DNA from: Streptomyces geranii
GTDB taxonomy: Bacteria; Actinomycetota; Actinomycetes; Streptomycetales; Streptomycetaceae
Direction of reading: 5' to 3'
DNA length: 64,000 bases
Assembly: GCF_002954775.1 (NCBI RefSeq)
Contig: NZ_KZ672954.1
Span: 1-64,000 of the forward strand
Made by a program: the position numbers and the translations under genes. Shown piece by piece: positions 41,897 to 48,852 of this stretch; the first letter of the stretch is position 1, and every line of letters starts with the position of its first letter. The notes under the pieces were generated by a model. That model did no database searches, had not been told where the DNA came from, and was given only the letters and a program-made list of their open reading frames with translations.

Positions 41897-42220
41897 CTAG
41901 TTGGCTCCGCCCATGGCCCAGTGGACGCCCCGCTTCTCGTCCGCCTCCTGGCGGCGGTGCAGCGCGAGGCGAGCGTCGCGCTCCTCGGCGCTCTCCTGCC
42001 ACATGCGGATGTCGGTGATGTCCACGTGTCGGTACTGATCGGCGACGATCGCGGCGGCAGCCTCCGCGCCGAGGGCTTCCTCGCCGTTGTTCAGGAAGGT
42101 TCCCGACCCTCCCGCGTGACGGCCGGGAAGCTTGGTCCAGTAGCACTGGGGGTTGCAGGCGCAGCGATAGGAGTAGCTGATCTTCCAACGGCGACTGTTC
42201 AGTCGCTCTTCGCGGTTCAC
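41897..42220 (-). CDS. Small prophage protein
   Basis: The 107-residue protein from GTG 42220 (GGAGGAGG upstream) has a basic, Cys-containing start (NREERLNSRRWKISYSYRCACNPQCYWTKLPG) that might bind metal or nucleic acid. A helical part follows (AAAAIVADQYRHVDITDIRMWQESAEERDARLALHRRQEADEKR). It lies between two unknown genes in the P3 operon. Function unknown. Confidence 0.55.
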   Translation of the reverse strand: MNREERLNSRRWKISYSYRCACNPQCYWTKLPGRHAGGSGTFLNNGEEALGAEAAAAIVADQYRHVDITDIRMWQESAEERDARLALHRRQEADEKRGVHWAMGGAN

Positions 42221-42235
42221 AGAAGCCCTCCTCCC

Positions 42236-42538
42236 TCAGCCCACGGGGATGGCGGAGTTCTGCAGATCCAGGAAGATGCAGGCGGCTGCGGCCGTGGGCA
42301 TGTGGGCGGCCACGATCTGACCGTCCTCATCCCAAGTGAGGAGTTGGATCACGACGTCGAGCAGTGGTTCGGGGAGCGTCTGCCGCCAGTCGTCGTAGTC
42401 GGTGCCGGGGAACCACTCCTTGCAGGTCCGCCGCAGCGCGCCCGCGATCGCCTCGGCCAGCCGGTCCGCCTGGGCGGGGCTGATCTGCTCGGCACTCAGG
42501 CGTCGGCGGATGCCCTCGGGACTGAAGGGGTCTGTCAC
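42236..42538 (-). CDS. Small prophage protein, first of P3 operon
   Basis: The 100-residue protein from GTG 42538 (AGGAGAGACC upstream) has FSPEGIRRRLSAEQISPAQADRLAEAIAGALRRTCKEWFPGTDYDDWRQTLPEPLLDVVIQLLTWDEDGQIVAAHM. It looks like a compact helical domain. It follows promoter repeat P3 at 42586-42607 and starts the operon that includes the PP2C gene. Function unknown. Confidence 0.55.
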   Translation of the reverse strand: MTDPFSPEGIRRRLSAEQISPAQADRLAEAIAGALRRTCKEWFPGTDYDDWRQTLPEPLLDVVIQLLTWDEDGQIVAAHMPTAAAACIFLDLQNSAIPVG

Positions 42539-42585
42539 GGTCTCTCCTGATGGTCCAAGAAGGGGGCCACATCCCCCTTCTTTCT

Positions 42586-42607
42586 GGTTCTATTCTATAT
42601 GCATTTG
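42586..42607 (-). promoter_or_regulatory. Phage promoter repeat P3
   Basis: Minus strand TTGCCC, 16 bases, TAGAAT, embedded in AAATGCATATAGAATAGAACC. An upstream AT-rich block (AAGAAAAATCGCCGAAAAT) is shared with P4. It drives 42538 to 40352. Confidence 0.75.
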
Positions 42608-42654
42608 GGAGGGGGGCAAGATTTTCGGCGATTTTTCTTGATCACTGAGAGACT

Positions 42655-43338
42655 TTATTTCCGCAGGTCAGAAGCCGTTTCCACAGGGCTGAGGTCTCGT
42701 ATGTGGAGGACGAGCCGCGCTCCCTCGACCACGTGCCCCATGCGCATGTCCGGGCCTACGACGCGCGTGTGGTCGTCGTCGTCCAGGACGCCTTGATCCA
42801 CAAGCCCGTCGATGCATGCCTTGAAGCTGGGGTACCAGTTGGCGGGGTCTCTCCTCTGTCCGTCCTCGGGGTGCAGGACGCCGATGATGTGGACCCGTTC
42901 CAGGTGTGGCACTGCGCGCGAGGCGGCCCAGGCAGCGCGCCGCAGCACTCTGGTGATCTCCGCGCGCTTGTGGTGGTGAAGCCGCTGGTTGGCGTTCAGG
43001 AGCGTCAGCCGGGGCGGCAGCGCGACCCTGAACTGGCGGCCTGTCATCCCTTCGAACCAGTCCGGTTCCTGCTCGGCCAGAACGCCGACCGGGGGAACTG
43101 CTGTGGGCGTTGCCGACTCTGTTGTGGCGGGGGCGTATCCGCTCCGACGCGGCACGCCGGCGTTGGTGATGGCCGACGCGTGCAAGGCGGAGATCAGCAT
43201 GAGGCGGCGCCTGCAGCCAGTCGTGGCGTCGGCGACCAGGGCGCGCATGTCCCCCGGGTTGTACTGCTCGATCCGTATGCGGATGCTGTCCCGCGGGTCG
43301 CAGGCCGCGAAGATCCGTCCGGGCTTGATATGGGTCAC
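42655..43338 (-). CDS. RusA-like Holliday-junction resolvase with N-terminal extension
   Basis: The 227-residue protein starts at GTG 43338, which overlaps the preceding stop (GTGA). The C-terminal half has the RusA pattern RRDPANWYPSFKACIDGLVDQGVLDDDDHTRVVGP, with the conserved acidic residues, after a hydrophobic strand VHIIGVLHPEDG. The first 75 residues (IKPGRIFAACDPRDSIRIRIEQY and a basic stretch) look like a separate small phage domain. RusA resolves four-way DNA junctions in phage recombination. A fused arrangement is less usual than the single 120-residue domain. Confidence 0.7.
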   Translation of the reverse strand: MTHIKPGRIFAACDPRDSIRIRIEQYNPGDMRALVADATTGCRRRLMLISALHASAITNAGVPRRSGYAPATTESATPTAVPPVGVLAEQEPDWFEGMTGRQFRVALPPRLTLLNANQRLHHHKRAEITRVLRRAAWAASRAVPHLERVHIIGVLHPEDGQRRDPANWYPSFKACIDGLVDQGVLDDDDHTRVVGPDMRMGHVVEGARLVLHIRDLSPVETASDLRK

Positions 43339-43559
43339 GCGCGGCCCCGGTCGACGAGATCCGACAGGGCCTTCGCCGCCAGCGCCGCCGGCCACGCGGC
43401 GACGACCAACGCGAGGTACAAGGCGACGGCGCCCGGCCGGAGTTGGCAGACCAGTCGCAGGGTCGGGTCGTGGGCGAGCAGCCTCCGGAAGGAGTCCGCC
43501 AGGATCACGGCTCCCGCTGCCCATGCGAGGAGGACAAGCAGGGCGAGCACGCTGGTCAC
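43335..43559 (-). CDS. Small two-segment membrane protein
   Basis: The 74-residue protein from GTG 43559 has two hydrophobic stretches (VLALLVLLAWAAGAVILADSF and AVALYLALVVAAWPAALAAKALSDLV). Start and stop both overlap neighbours (GTGA), so it is in a coupled chain running from 45076 to 42655. It might act in superinfection exclusion or be an accessory holin; neither is shown. Confidence 0.6.
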   Translation of the reverse strand: MTSVLALLVLLAWAAGAVILADSFRRLLAHDPTLRLVCQLRPGAVALYLALVVAAWPAALAAKALSDLVDRGRA

Positions 43560-43903
43560 GACTCCACCTTTCTGGTGTCGACGTGAACCCAGACGGTGTG
43601 AAGGACGCGGGATCGGGCCAGGCGCAGGGCGAGGGAAGCGGTACGGCCGTTCGGGTGCGCGGCGAAGCCCGCGCAGATGGCGGGGGCATCGGTGCCGAGC
43701 GTGGCGTGGCAGACGATGTGCCCTTCCTGGGCGATGGCGTTGGCGACCATTTCTGCCACGCGCCCCTCTTCCAAGCGCATCAGGTTGCCCGGCCGGAAGA
43801 TGCACGTGCCGCATCGCCCCGCGCAGATCCGGACGCTCCATGTCGCCGGGTCGGCAACGTCGTGGCGCAGTCCGTCGGGCGAGTAGGTGGCCGAGCTGGT
43901 CAT
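43556..43903 (-). CDS. Cys-containing prophage protein
   Basis: The 115-residue protein from ATG 43903 carries CAGRCGTCIFRPGNLMRLEEGRVAEMVANAIAQEGHIVCHATLGTDAPAICAGFAAHPNGRTASLALRLA. The CxxxCxxC cluster with later Cys and His is a recurrent actinophage pattern, perhaps a metal-binding fold. It overlaps genes on both sides by four bases. Function unknown. Confidence 0.6.
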   Translation of the reverse strand: MTSSATYSPDGLRHDVADPATWSVRICAGRCGTCIFRPGNLMRLEEGRVAEMVANAIAQEGHIVCHATLGTDAPAICAGFAAHPNGRTASLALRLARSRVLHTVWVHVDTRKVES

Positions 43904-44604
43904 CGATCGGCCCCCGGAGTGGCGGCGCGCACCGCCTCACCGGTCGCCGCGAGAAGCATCTCCAGGCAGTGGGAGAACAGTTCGGGGTCTGGCGCAGTGA
44001 AGGCGGCCCCGTAGAGGGCTAGCGTGGTCGCGGTGTCCCCGTTGGCGAACGCGGTGATGAAGCGTGCTGCGAAGAGGTATGGCTGCGGGACGATGTCCTC
44101 GGGACGGCTGCCGTCGGAAGTCAAAATGATCCAAAACGCCGTGTCAGCATCGAGTCCCTGCATCTTCGCCAAGGCTGCCTTCGCCATGACTGCGAGTCCC
44201 GTCGCGACGCCGTACATCAGCGAGGGCGTCCCGTTCCGCGCGAGGTCCGCCAGGATTTCCTGAGCCTGGTCGTGGCGCCCCTCCGTCCAGTGGGAGACTG
44301 CCTCGACGAGTCGCTCGGCGACCGTCGGGAGCGTCTCCGGGGCGCCCCCGTTCGTCGGCATGACCGGCACAGACCAAGTTGCGGGCTGGCCCGCGACCTC
44401 TCTCCAGCCGTTAACCGTCTCCGGGGTTCGGGCGTCGGGTCGGATCATGTAGCCGTGCTCGACCAGCCGGTGACCGGCGCTGGCCGGGCGGAAGCTACCC
44501 CAGTCGAGGAAGAGGTGCACCAAGTAGACGCCGTGGTCCTCGTCCAGAACTCGAATCCGGAAACCGTCCGGCGTGCCGGTGCATATTGCGGTCAGGTGCT
44601 TCAC
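43900..44604 (-). CDS. Prophage protein of unknown function
   Basis: The 234-residue protein from GTG 44604 begins VKHLTAICTGTPDGFRIRVLDEDHGVYLVHLFLDWGSFRPASAGHRLVEHGYMIR. It continues with a helical half (AERLVEAVSHWTEGRHDQAQEILADLARNGTPSLMYGVATGLAVMAKAAL). It overlaps the next gene by four bases. The larger open frame to 45000 runs through the WhiB gene in another frame and is rejected. Function unknown. Confidence 0.6.
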   Translation of the reverse strand: MKHLTAICTGTPDGFRIRVLDEDHGVYLVHLFLDWGSFRPASAGHRLVEHGYMIRPDARTPETVNGWREVAGQPATWSVPVMPTNGGAPETLPTVAERLVEAVSHWTEGRHDQAQEILADLARNGTPSLMYGVATGLAVMAKAALAKMQGLDADTAFWIILTSDGSRPEDIVPQPYLFAARFITAFANGDTATTLALYGAAFTAPDPELFSHCLEMLLAATGEAVRAATPGADR

Positions 44605-44623
44605 TGCGATTCCTCTCGGTTGG

Positions 44624-45076
44624 TCAGGGAGCGTCGGGGAGTTCGAGCTGCTGCGCGGCCTGTTCCTCCGCGTCCAGCGGGTTCGGTCCAGGGCGGTAGT
44701 GGGGCAGGCACCGGGGGCACTGCTGCTCCACGGCCCGGCGGTGAGCGCGCGATCCGGCAGCCGTGCCGCACGATTTGCGGATGACCGGGACTGGCAGCTC
44801 GGTGGGGTCGGCGTCCGGCAGCTCATGGATGATCTCGCCGTTGAGCCAGATCCGGCCGCCACAGATTCCGGTGAACAGGCTTTTGGCTGGGACGACTTGC
44901 CGGATGCATGCGGCCCGGAAGGGGCAGCCTCCGCAGACGTAGAGGACCGGCTCGCAGATGGCGACCAGTTCGATGCCGTTCTTCCATCTGTCGTCGGCAA
45001 CGGCGAAGTCCTCGTCGCCGAAGCACGGGGCGTGAGAGGTGACGTGGGTGCCGATCAGGGTTCGTGATCCGGTCAT
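44624..45076 (-). CDS. WhiB-like iron-sulphur regulator of the prophage
   Basis: The 150-residue protein from ATG 45076 has the Wbl Cys pattern C18, C48, C51, C57 (APCFG then YVCGGCPFRAAC). SLFTGICGGRIW stands where WhiB proteins have the G-[VI]-W-G-G turn, and a C-terminal tail has further Cys. Wbl proteins bind a 4Fe-4S cluster and the housekeeping sigma factor. Phage members can inhibit host WhiB and block septation or superinfection. Its ATG overlaps the stop of the C5 methyltransferase gene. Confidence 0.8.
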   Translation of the reverse strand: MTGSRTLIGTHVTSHAPCFGDEDFAVADDRWKNGIELVAICEPVLYVCGGCPFRAACIRQVVPAKSLFTGICGGRIWLNGEIIHELPDADPTELPVPVIRKSCGTAAGSRAHRRAVEQQCPRCLPHYRPGPNPLDAEEQAAQQLELPDAP

Positions 45077-46578
45077 AGGACGGGCTCCAATCGCTGGCCT
45101 ATCCACCGGGCGACGTTGACCGAGACCGCGTTGCCTGCCTGCGCGGTCTGCTCGGCCTGGTTGCCGTAGACGACGTACTTCTTGGGGAACCGCTGCCCTT
45201 CGAGCTGTTCGCGGGGCTTGAGCATCCGGAAGTAGCAGTCGTTGATGTCCGGGGCGTTTTGCACCAGAGCGGCTGAGTCGCGAGTGGAGAGGGTGTGAAC
45301 GGGTTCGGCAGCCGTCTTCACCGCGGCCTTGCGGTACGGCACGACGAGGGTGTTCCGCGCGCGGTCGGGCACTGTGCCGGCGTGCGTGACGAGGCCGTGG
45401 TGGTTGCCCTGGGCGGTAACGACGCTGAGCGGGTCGCTCGCGGGGCTGGCGGTGGCGTGGTTGCGGTACTCGATGATGAACGGGTCCATCGTCAGCAGGG
45501 CTTCGCTCTCGCGGGTGGTGCGAGTACGCATCGGAACGTCGAGGGGGACGGCGTCGGTGTTCCACGAGCCGCCGGTCGGCACCAGAAGCGCATCGCCCTG
45601 CTTCACCGTCCGGACGGGCATCGGCCGGTCCTCGACGGCGTACGCCCTGTCCCCACCGTCTTTGCCATGGGTGAGCGAGATCGAATAGGGACGCCAGGGG
45701 AACTTGAGGCGGCCCGCGCGGATGCGATCCATGGTCGTATCCGCGAGGGGCTTCTTGCGGTCGCCGATCCGCTTCCCGAGGTCGCTGAAGTCGATGATGT
45801 CGCTGGCCGGGCGAACATACGGCTCGACCATGGCGTGGCGGCAACGGGTGTTGGGGCAGCGGTAGATGTAATCGCGCCGGTATTTCCCGATGCGCAGGCC
45901 ATCGGTCTTGGTCCACGACTGGACGGCGTGCACGTCCTCACCGCAGTCGACGCAGGGAGCGAGCGGCCTGGGCTCCAGGTCGGGCTTGCGCATGGTCTTG
46001 AGGGTGAAGACCACGTACATCCGATCACGCCACTGCGGGGCGCGTAGGTTGACCTCGTCGCCGACGTGGGCGCTACTGACGCACACGATCTGGTACTGGT
46101 ATCCGAGCAGTTCCATGGCTTGGAGCCAGGTCGCGAACAGGATCCAGTCCAGGCCGAATTCGACGACGTTCTCGACGACGACGGCCTTGAACCGCTTGGC
46201 TTCAGCAGCGCGCACCACGCACCAGGCGGTTACCCGGGTCGCCTCGAAGGCGTCCTTGGTGAGGGACTCCCAGTCGTCGCGTTCCTCTTCGAGCAGGTCG
46301 AGGAGATCGAGTTGGTTGGTCTCTCGGGCCTTGCCGCCCGCGGGGCTGATCTCGGTGCAGATGACGGATGCCCATACGGCGTCGGCCTTGGGCAGCATGC
46401 GCATGGGGAAGCCGTCGCTGAGCGTCATGACGGCGTGCTCACAGTTGGGATGGTTGGCGGCGTGCGTCTCGATCGCGAGCCGCCAGTGGTTGATGCCGAG
46501 CAACAGCTCGTGCCCGGCTTCGACAAGTCCGGTGCTGCTGCCGCCGGCGCCACACAAAAGGTCAATCCAGGTGGCCAT
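45073..46578 (-). CDS. DNA cytosine-5 methyltransferase, atypical motif IV
   Basis: The 501-residue protein from ATG 46578 has motif I WIDLLCGAGGSSTGLVEAGHE (SAM binding), motif VI AVVVENVVEF, motif VIII APQWRDRMYVVF and motif X QAGNAVSVNVARWIGQRL. Motif IV reads SVICTEISPAGG: the catalytic Cys (C74) and SPAG are there, but the usual Pro before Cys is Ile. A long target-recognition region contains two CxxC pairs (CVDCGED, CPNTRC) that may bind zinc. It would methylate phage DNA against host restriction. The shared leader precedes it by 13 bases. Confidence 0.8.
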   Translation of the reverse strand: MATWIDLLCGAGGSSTGLVEAGHELLLGINHWRLAIETHAANHPNCEHAVMTLSDGFPMRMLPKADAVWASVICTEISPAGGKARETNQLDLLDLLEEERDDWESLTKDAFEATRVTAWCVVRAAEAKRFKAVVVENVVEFGLDWILFATWLQAMELLGYQYQIVCVSSAHVGDEVNLRAPQWRDRMYVVFTLKTMRKPDLEPRPLAPCVDCGEDVHAVQSWTKTDGLRIGKYRRDYIYRCPNTRCRHAMVEPYVRPASDIIDFSDLGKRIGDRKKPLADTTMDRIRAGRLKFPWRPYSISLTHGKDGGDRAYAVEDRPMPVRTVKQGDALLVPTGGSWNTDAVPLDVPMRTRTTRESEALLTMDPFIIEYRNHATASPASDPLSVVTAQGNHHGLVTHAGTVPDRARNTLVVPYRKAAVKTAAEPVHTLSTRDSAALVQNAPDINDCYFRMLKPREQLEGQRFPKKYVVYGNQAEQTAQAGNAVSVNVARWIGQRLEPVL

Positions 46579-46589
46579 GTGGGTAGTTG

Positions 46590-46603
46590 TTCTCCAAGAG
46601 GTC
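46590..46603 (-). promoter_or_regulatory. Shared phage leader/RBS, copy 2
   Basis: Minus strand GACCTCTTGGAGAA precedes ATG 46578 of the C5 methyltransferase. The GGAG-to-start spacing is about 13 bases, longer than in other copies. Confidence 0.65.
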
Positions 46604-46647
46604 CTTCGTGCCCGGCCCCGCGTTGCGGGGCCGGGCAACGGCCGAGA

Positions 46648-47130
46648 TCAGTGAGTGCGGAGACCGCCGTGCGCCTGCGCACGGCGCAGGAAGTTCATCC
46701 AGAACCGCCATATCGGGTCGCCGACGGGCATCTCAGCGACGGCCACGCCCGGGTGGGCGTCATAGGTGGCGAGGGCAGCGGTGATCTCGGCGATCGTCAC
46801 GAGGAAGCCCTCCGTGGAGTAGAGCTTGTATCTGGGGATTCCGGTCGGCTTCGGCTCCGAGGCGTCCTTGGCAGCCTGGTACGCAGCTCGGAACTCGGCG
46901 ATGCGATTCACCGTGTTCAAGTCAGGCACGATGCCGGGCTGGAAGTTCGCGTGGGTCAGCCCGTAGGCGGACAACTCGGGGTAGGACGGGACAGGCAGCT
47001 CGACGAGCATGCCGAAGTTGTTCATCGCGTCGAGGGTGCGCGGCATCGCCGTGAAGGCGAACCGGAAGTAGTTCTCGTCTCCTACGGCAGGCTTGCCGTC
47101 AGGGGTCTGGATGTAGACGTCGTATCCCAC
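46648..47130 (-). CDS. Prophage protein of unknown function
   Basis: The 160-residue protein from GTG 47130 (shared leader immediately upstream) reads VGYDVYIQTPDGKPAVGDENYFRFAFTAMPRTLDAMNNFGMLVELPVP and ends MPVGDPIWRFWMNFLRRAQAHGG. It resembles widespread actinophage proteins without known role. No catalytic motif is visible. Confidence 0.65.
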   Translation of the reverse strand: MGYDVYIQTPDGKPAVGDENYFRFAFTAMPRTLDAMNNFGMLVELPVPSYPELSAYGLTHANFQPGIVPDLNTVNRIAEFRAAYQAAKDASEPKPTGIPRYKLYSTEGFLVTIAEITAALATYDAHPGVAVAEMPVGDPIWRFWMNFLRRAQAHGGLRTH

Positions 47131-47137
47131 GGGGTTG

Positions 47138-47151
47138 TTCTCCAAGAGGTC
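47138..47151 (-). promoter_or_regulatory. Shared phage leader/RBS, copy 3
   Basis: Minus strand GACCTCTTGGAGAA, followed by CAACCCC and GTG 47130. It decides the start of that gene. Confidence 0.7.
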
Positions 47152-47189
47152 TCCGGCTGCCCGGCCCGGAGTCGGGCCGGGCAGCACGT

Positions 47190-47354
47190 TCAGCGGTGGG
47201 CGGCATGGCGGCGGTGGACTTCGCCGTGCGTCGTGCGGCGCGGGTCCCGGCTGCGGGCCTCCCAGCGGAACTCCGCGATGACGATCACGGTGAGGCCGAC
47301 ACCGACACCGAGCGCGAGCACGAGCAGTGCGTACAGCGCGTGCAGTTCGGTCAC
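47190..47354 (-). CDS. Small single-span membrane protein
   Basis: The 54-residue protein from GTG 47354 has one membrane segment (LHALYALLVLALGVGVGLTVIVIAEF) and a basic His/Arg tail. Its GTG overlaps the stop of the gene upstream (GTGA). Function unknown. Confidence 0.55.
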   Translation of the reverse strand: MTELHALYALLVLALGVGVGLTVIVIAEFRWEARSRDPRRTTHGEVHRRHAAHR

Positions 47355-47569
47355 CGCGCCACCACCTCGTAGCGAGCCGGGCAGGGCTGAAGGAGCTGCA
47401 TGCACGCGACGAAGACCCCGTGGGCGTCGTTGGTCGCGAGTCCGTTGTCCAACGCGGCCTGGGCTCGGGCTCGTTCGGCCTCGTCCTGCGGGTGGGCGAT
47501 GACGCAGGCGCAGCGGCGCTTGCCGGTCTCCTCCGCCGGATTCGGCGGGACCTCTTCGACGTCCGCCAT
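47351..47569 (-). CDS. Small prophage protein
   Basis: The 72-residue protein from ATG 47569 reads NPAEETGKRRCACVIAHPQDEAERARAQAALDNGLATNDAHGVFVACMQLLQPCPARYEVVAR. The start overlaps the preceding stop by one base (TGATG) and the end overlaps the next GTG. It contains four Cys; function unknown. Confidence 0.55.
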   Translation of the reverse strand: MADVEEVPPNPAEETGKRRCACVIAHPQDEAERARAQAALDNGLATNDAHGVFVACMQLLQPCPARYEVVAR

Positions 47570-48219
47570 CAGGCGATCACCCGCCCGGTGGACGCGAGGT
47601 AGAGGATGCCGACCCCGTCGTTCAGCTCCCACACCGTGAGCGGCCAGTCCGTACTGCCCTGCGCGTGGACGCACGTCCAGCCCTTCGCCGCCATGGCGCG
47701 CACGAAGTTGGCGTACTCAATGAGGGCCGTGCCGGTGTCGGTGAGAGGGCCGTGGAGCAGCTTGGACACCGGCAGGCGCTGCGCTGTCACGCCCCGGAGC
47801 CGGACGGAGATCAGGTCGATGACGCGTGGCGCGAGGCGCCGCTCGGTGACGAAGGTCGTGATGGCCTGGATGAGCGGGACGGTGTTGTTGCCGTGTCCCG
47901 CCTGCTCTCCGTTCTCCGTGGAGTCGTAGAGCACCTCGTCGATGTTCGGGTTGTCGTCGTGGCGGCGCTTGACGTGGAAGCCCTCCAGTGCGGCCGGGTC
48001 CATGGGCAGGTCCTCGACCGAGGAGATCCACAGATGCGAGCCGTCGGTGAGCTCGGCGGTGATGGCGAAGGCGTTCCCGGACTCGACGTTGGTCACGAGC
48101 GGGATGCGGCGCAGCGCGGTGATGACCGGCTCGTACGCGCTCCACAGGTTCAGCCAGAGCGGGTCTTCGGTGTTGTTGTGCACGGGCATCGGGGCCAGCG
48201 GCGCCAGGTCGTTGCTCAC
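47569..48219 (-). CDS. Prophage protein of unknown function
   Basis: The 216-residue protein from GTG 48219 (shared leader directly upstream) has DPLWLNLWSAYEPVITALRRIPLVTNVESGNAFAITAELTDGSHLWISSVEDLP and ends WPLTVWELNDGVGILYLASTGRVIA. It is mixed alpha/beta and unrelated to any family I recognise. It belongs to the long P4 operon. Confidence 0.6.
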   Translation of the reverse strand: MSNDLAPLAPMPVHNNTEDPLWLNLWSAYEPVITALRRIPLVTNVESGNAFAITAELTDGSHLWISSVEDLPMDPAALEGFHVKRRHDDNPNIDEVLYDSTENGEQAGHGNNTVPLIQAITTFVTERRLAPRVIDLISVRLRGVTAQRLPVSKLLHGPLTDTGTALIEYANFVRAMAAKGWTCVHAQGSTDWPLTVWELNDGVGILYLASTGRVIA

Positions 48220-48225
48220 AGTTCC

Positions 48226-48239
48226 TTCTCCAAGAGGTC
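48226..48239 (-). promoter_or_regulatory. Shared phage leader/RBS, copy 4
   Basis: Minus strand GACCTCTTGGAGAA followed by GGAACT and GTG 48219, so the start of that gene is well set. Confidence 0.7.
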
Positions 48240-48300
48240 GCGCGCAAGTCAACAGTACAGAGTTGGGATCTATCTCAGGGTAAATTGATGCCGCTCGCGC

Positions 48301-48750
48301 TCACCGCGGGCGGGCGACGAACACCAGCAGGGGTGCCGCGCGCCGCCCCTCTCGCACCTGTCGCGCTCGCGCGGTCAGGGCCTCCAACTCGTCGACGCGA
48401 TGACCGACGACGTCGGCGATGTCCTGCGCCTGGTGGGCGAGTTCGCGGGCCTGCATCAGCGCCCTGTGGTTGTCGCGGTGGTCGAGGTGGATCTCGGCGC
48501 CGCCGATGTCGTCGAGGAGTTCGCCGACGACCTCGTCCCGCACGGGCTTGGCGTGCCCCAGCCCGCCGAGGTGCCGCTCGCAGTCGACCAGGTCCTTCAG
48601 GTCGGCGATCCGGATGAGCAGGTCGCCGACACCCTCGGGGTCCTGGCGGTAGAGGTCGGCGAGGCCGTGGATCTGCTCGCGGGCGGCGGCGGCGCCGTCG
48701 AGCACGATCGCACCCTTGTGGCAGTGGCGAAGTGTGGGCAGGTAGTCCAT
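48301..48750 (-). CDS. Helical prophage protein, first of P4 operon
   Basis: The 149-residue, mostly helical protein begins MDYLPTLRHCHKGAIVLDG and continues with long heptad-like stretches (IHGLADLYRQDPEGVGDLLIRIADLKDLVDCERHLGGLGHA, RALMQARELAHQAQDIADVVGHRVDELEALTARARQV). It may form a coiled coil. GGAAGGACGAC precedes the ATG. It follows promoter repeat P4 at 48790 by about 40 bases. Function unknown. Confidence 0.6.
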   Translation of the reverse strand: MDYLPTLRHCHKGAIVLDGAAAAREQIHGLADLYRQDPEGVGDLLIRIADLKDLVDCERHLGGLGHAKPVRDEVVGELLDDIGGAEIHLDHRDNHRALMQARELAHQAQDIADVVGHRVDELEALTARARQVREGRRAAPLLVFVARPR

Positions 48751-48789
48751 GTCGTCCTTCCGATCGAGAGGGGGCTCCTCCCCCTTTCT

Positions 48790-48811
48790 GGTTCTATTCT
48801 ATATGCATTGC
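48790..48811 (-). promoter_or_regulatory. Phage promoter repeat P4
   Basis: Minus strand TGGACA, 16 bases, TAGAAT inside CAATGCATATAGAATAGAACC. The -35 is the closest to consensus of all copies. It drives the longest early operon, 48750 to 42655. Confidence 0.75.
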
Positions 48812-48852
48812 CGGTGATGTCCACATTTTCGGCGAATTTTTCTTTCAGGGGT

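Noticed and set aside
44624..45916. A 430-residue frame containing the WhiB sequence
   Set aside because: Its upstream two thirds are a shadow of the C5 methyltransferase gene; ATG 45076 with ATGA overlap is the real start.
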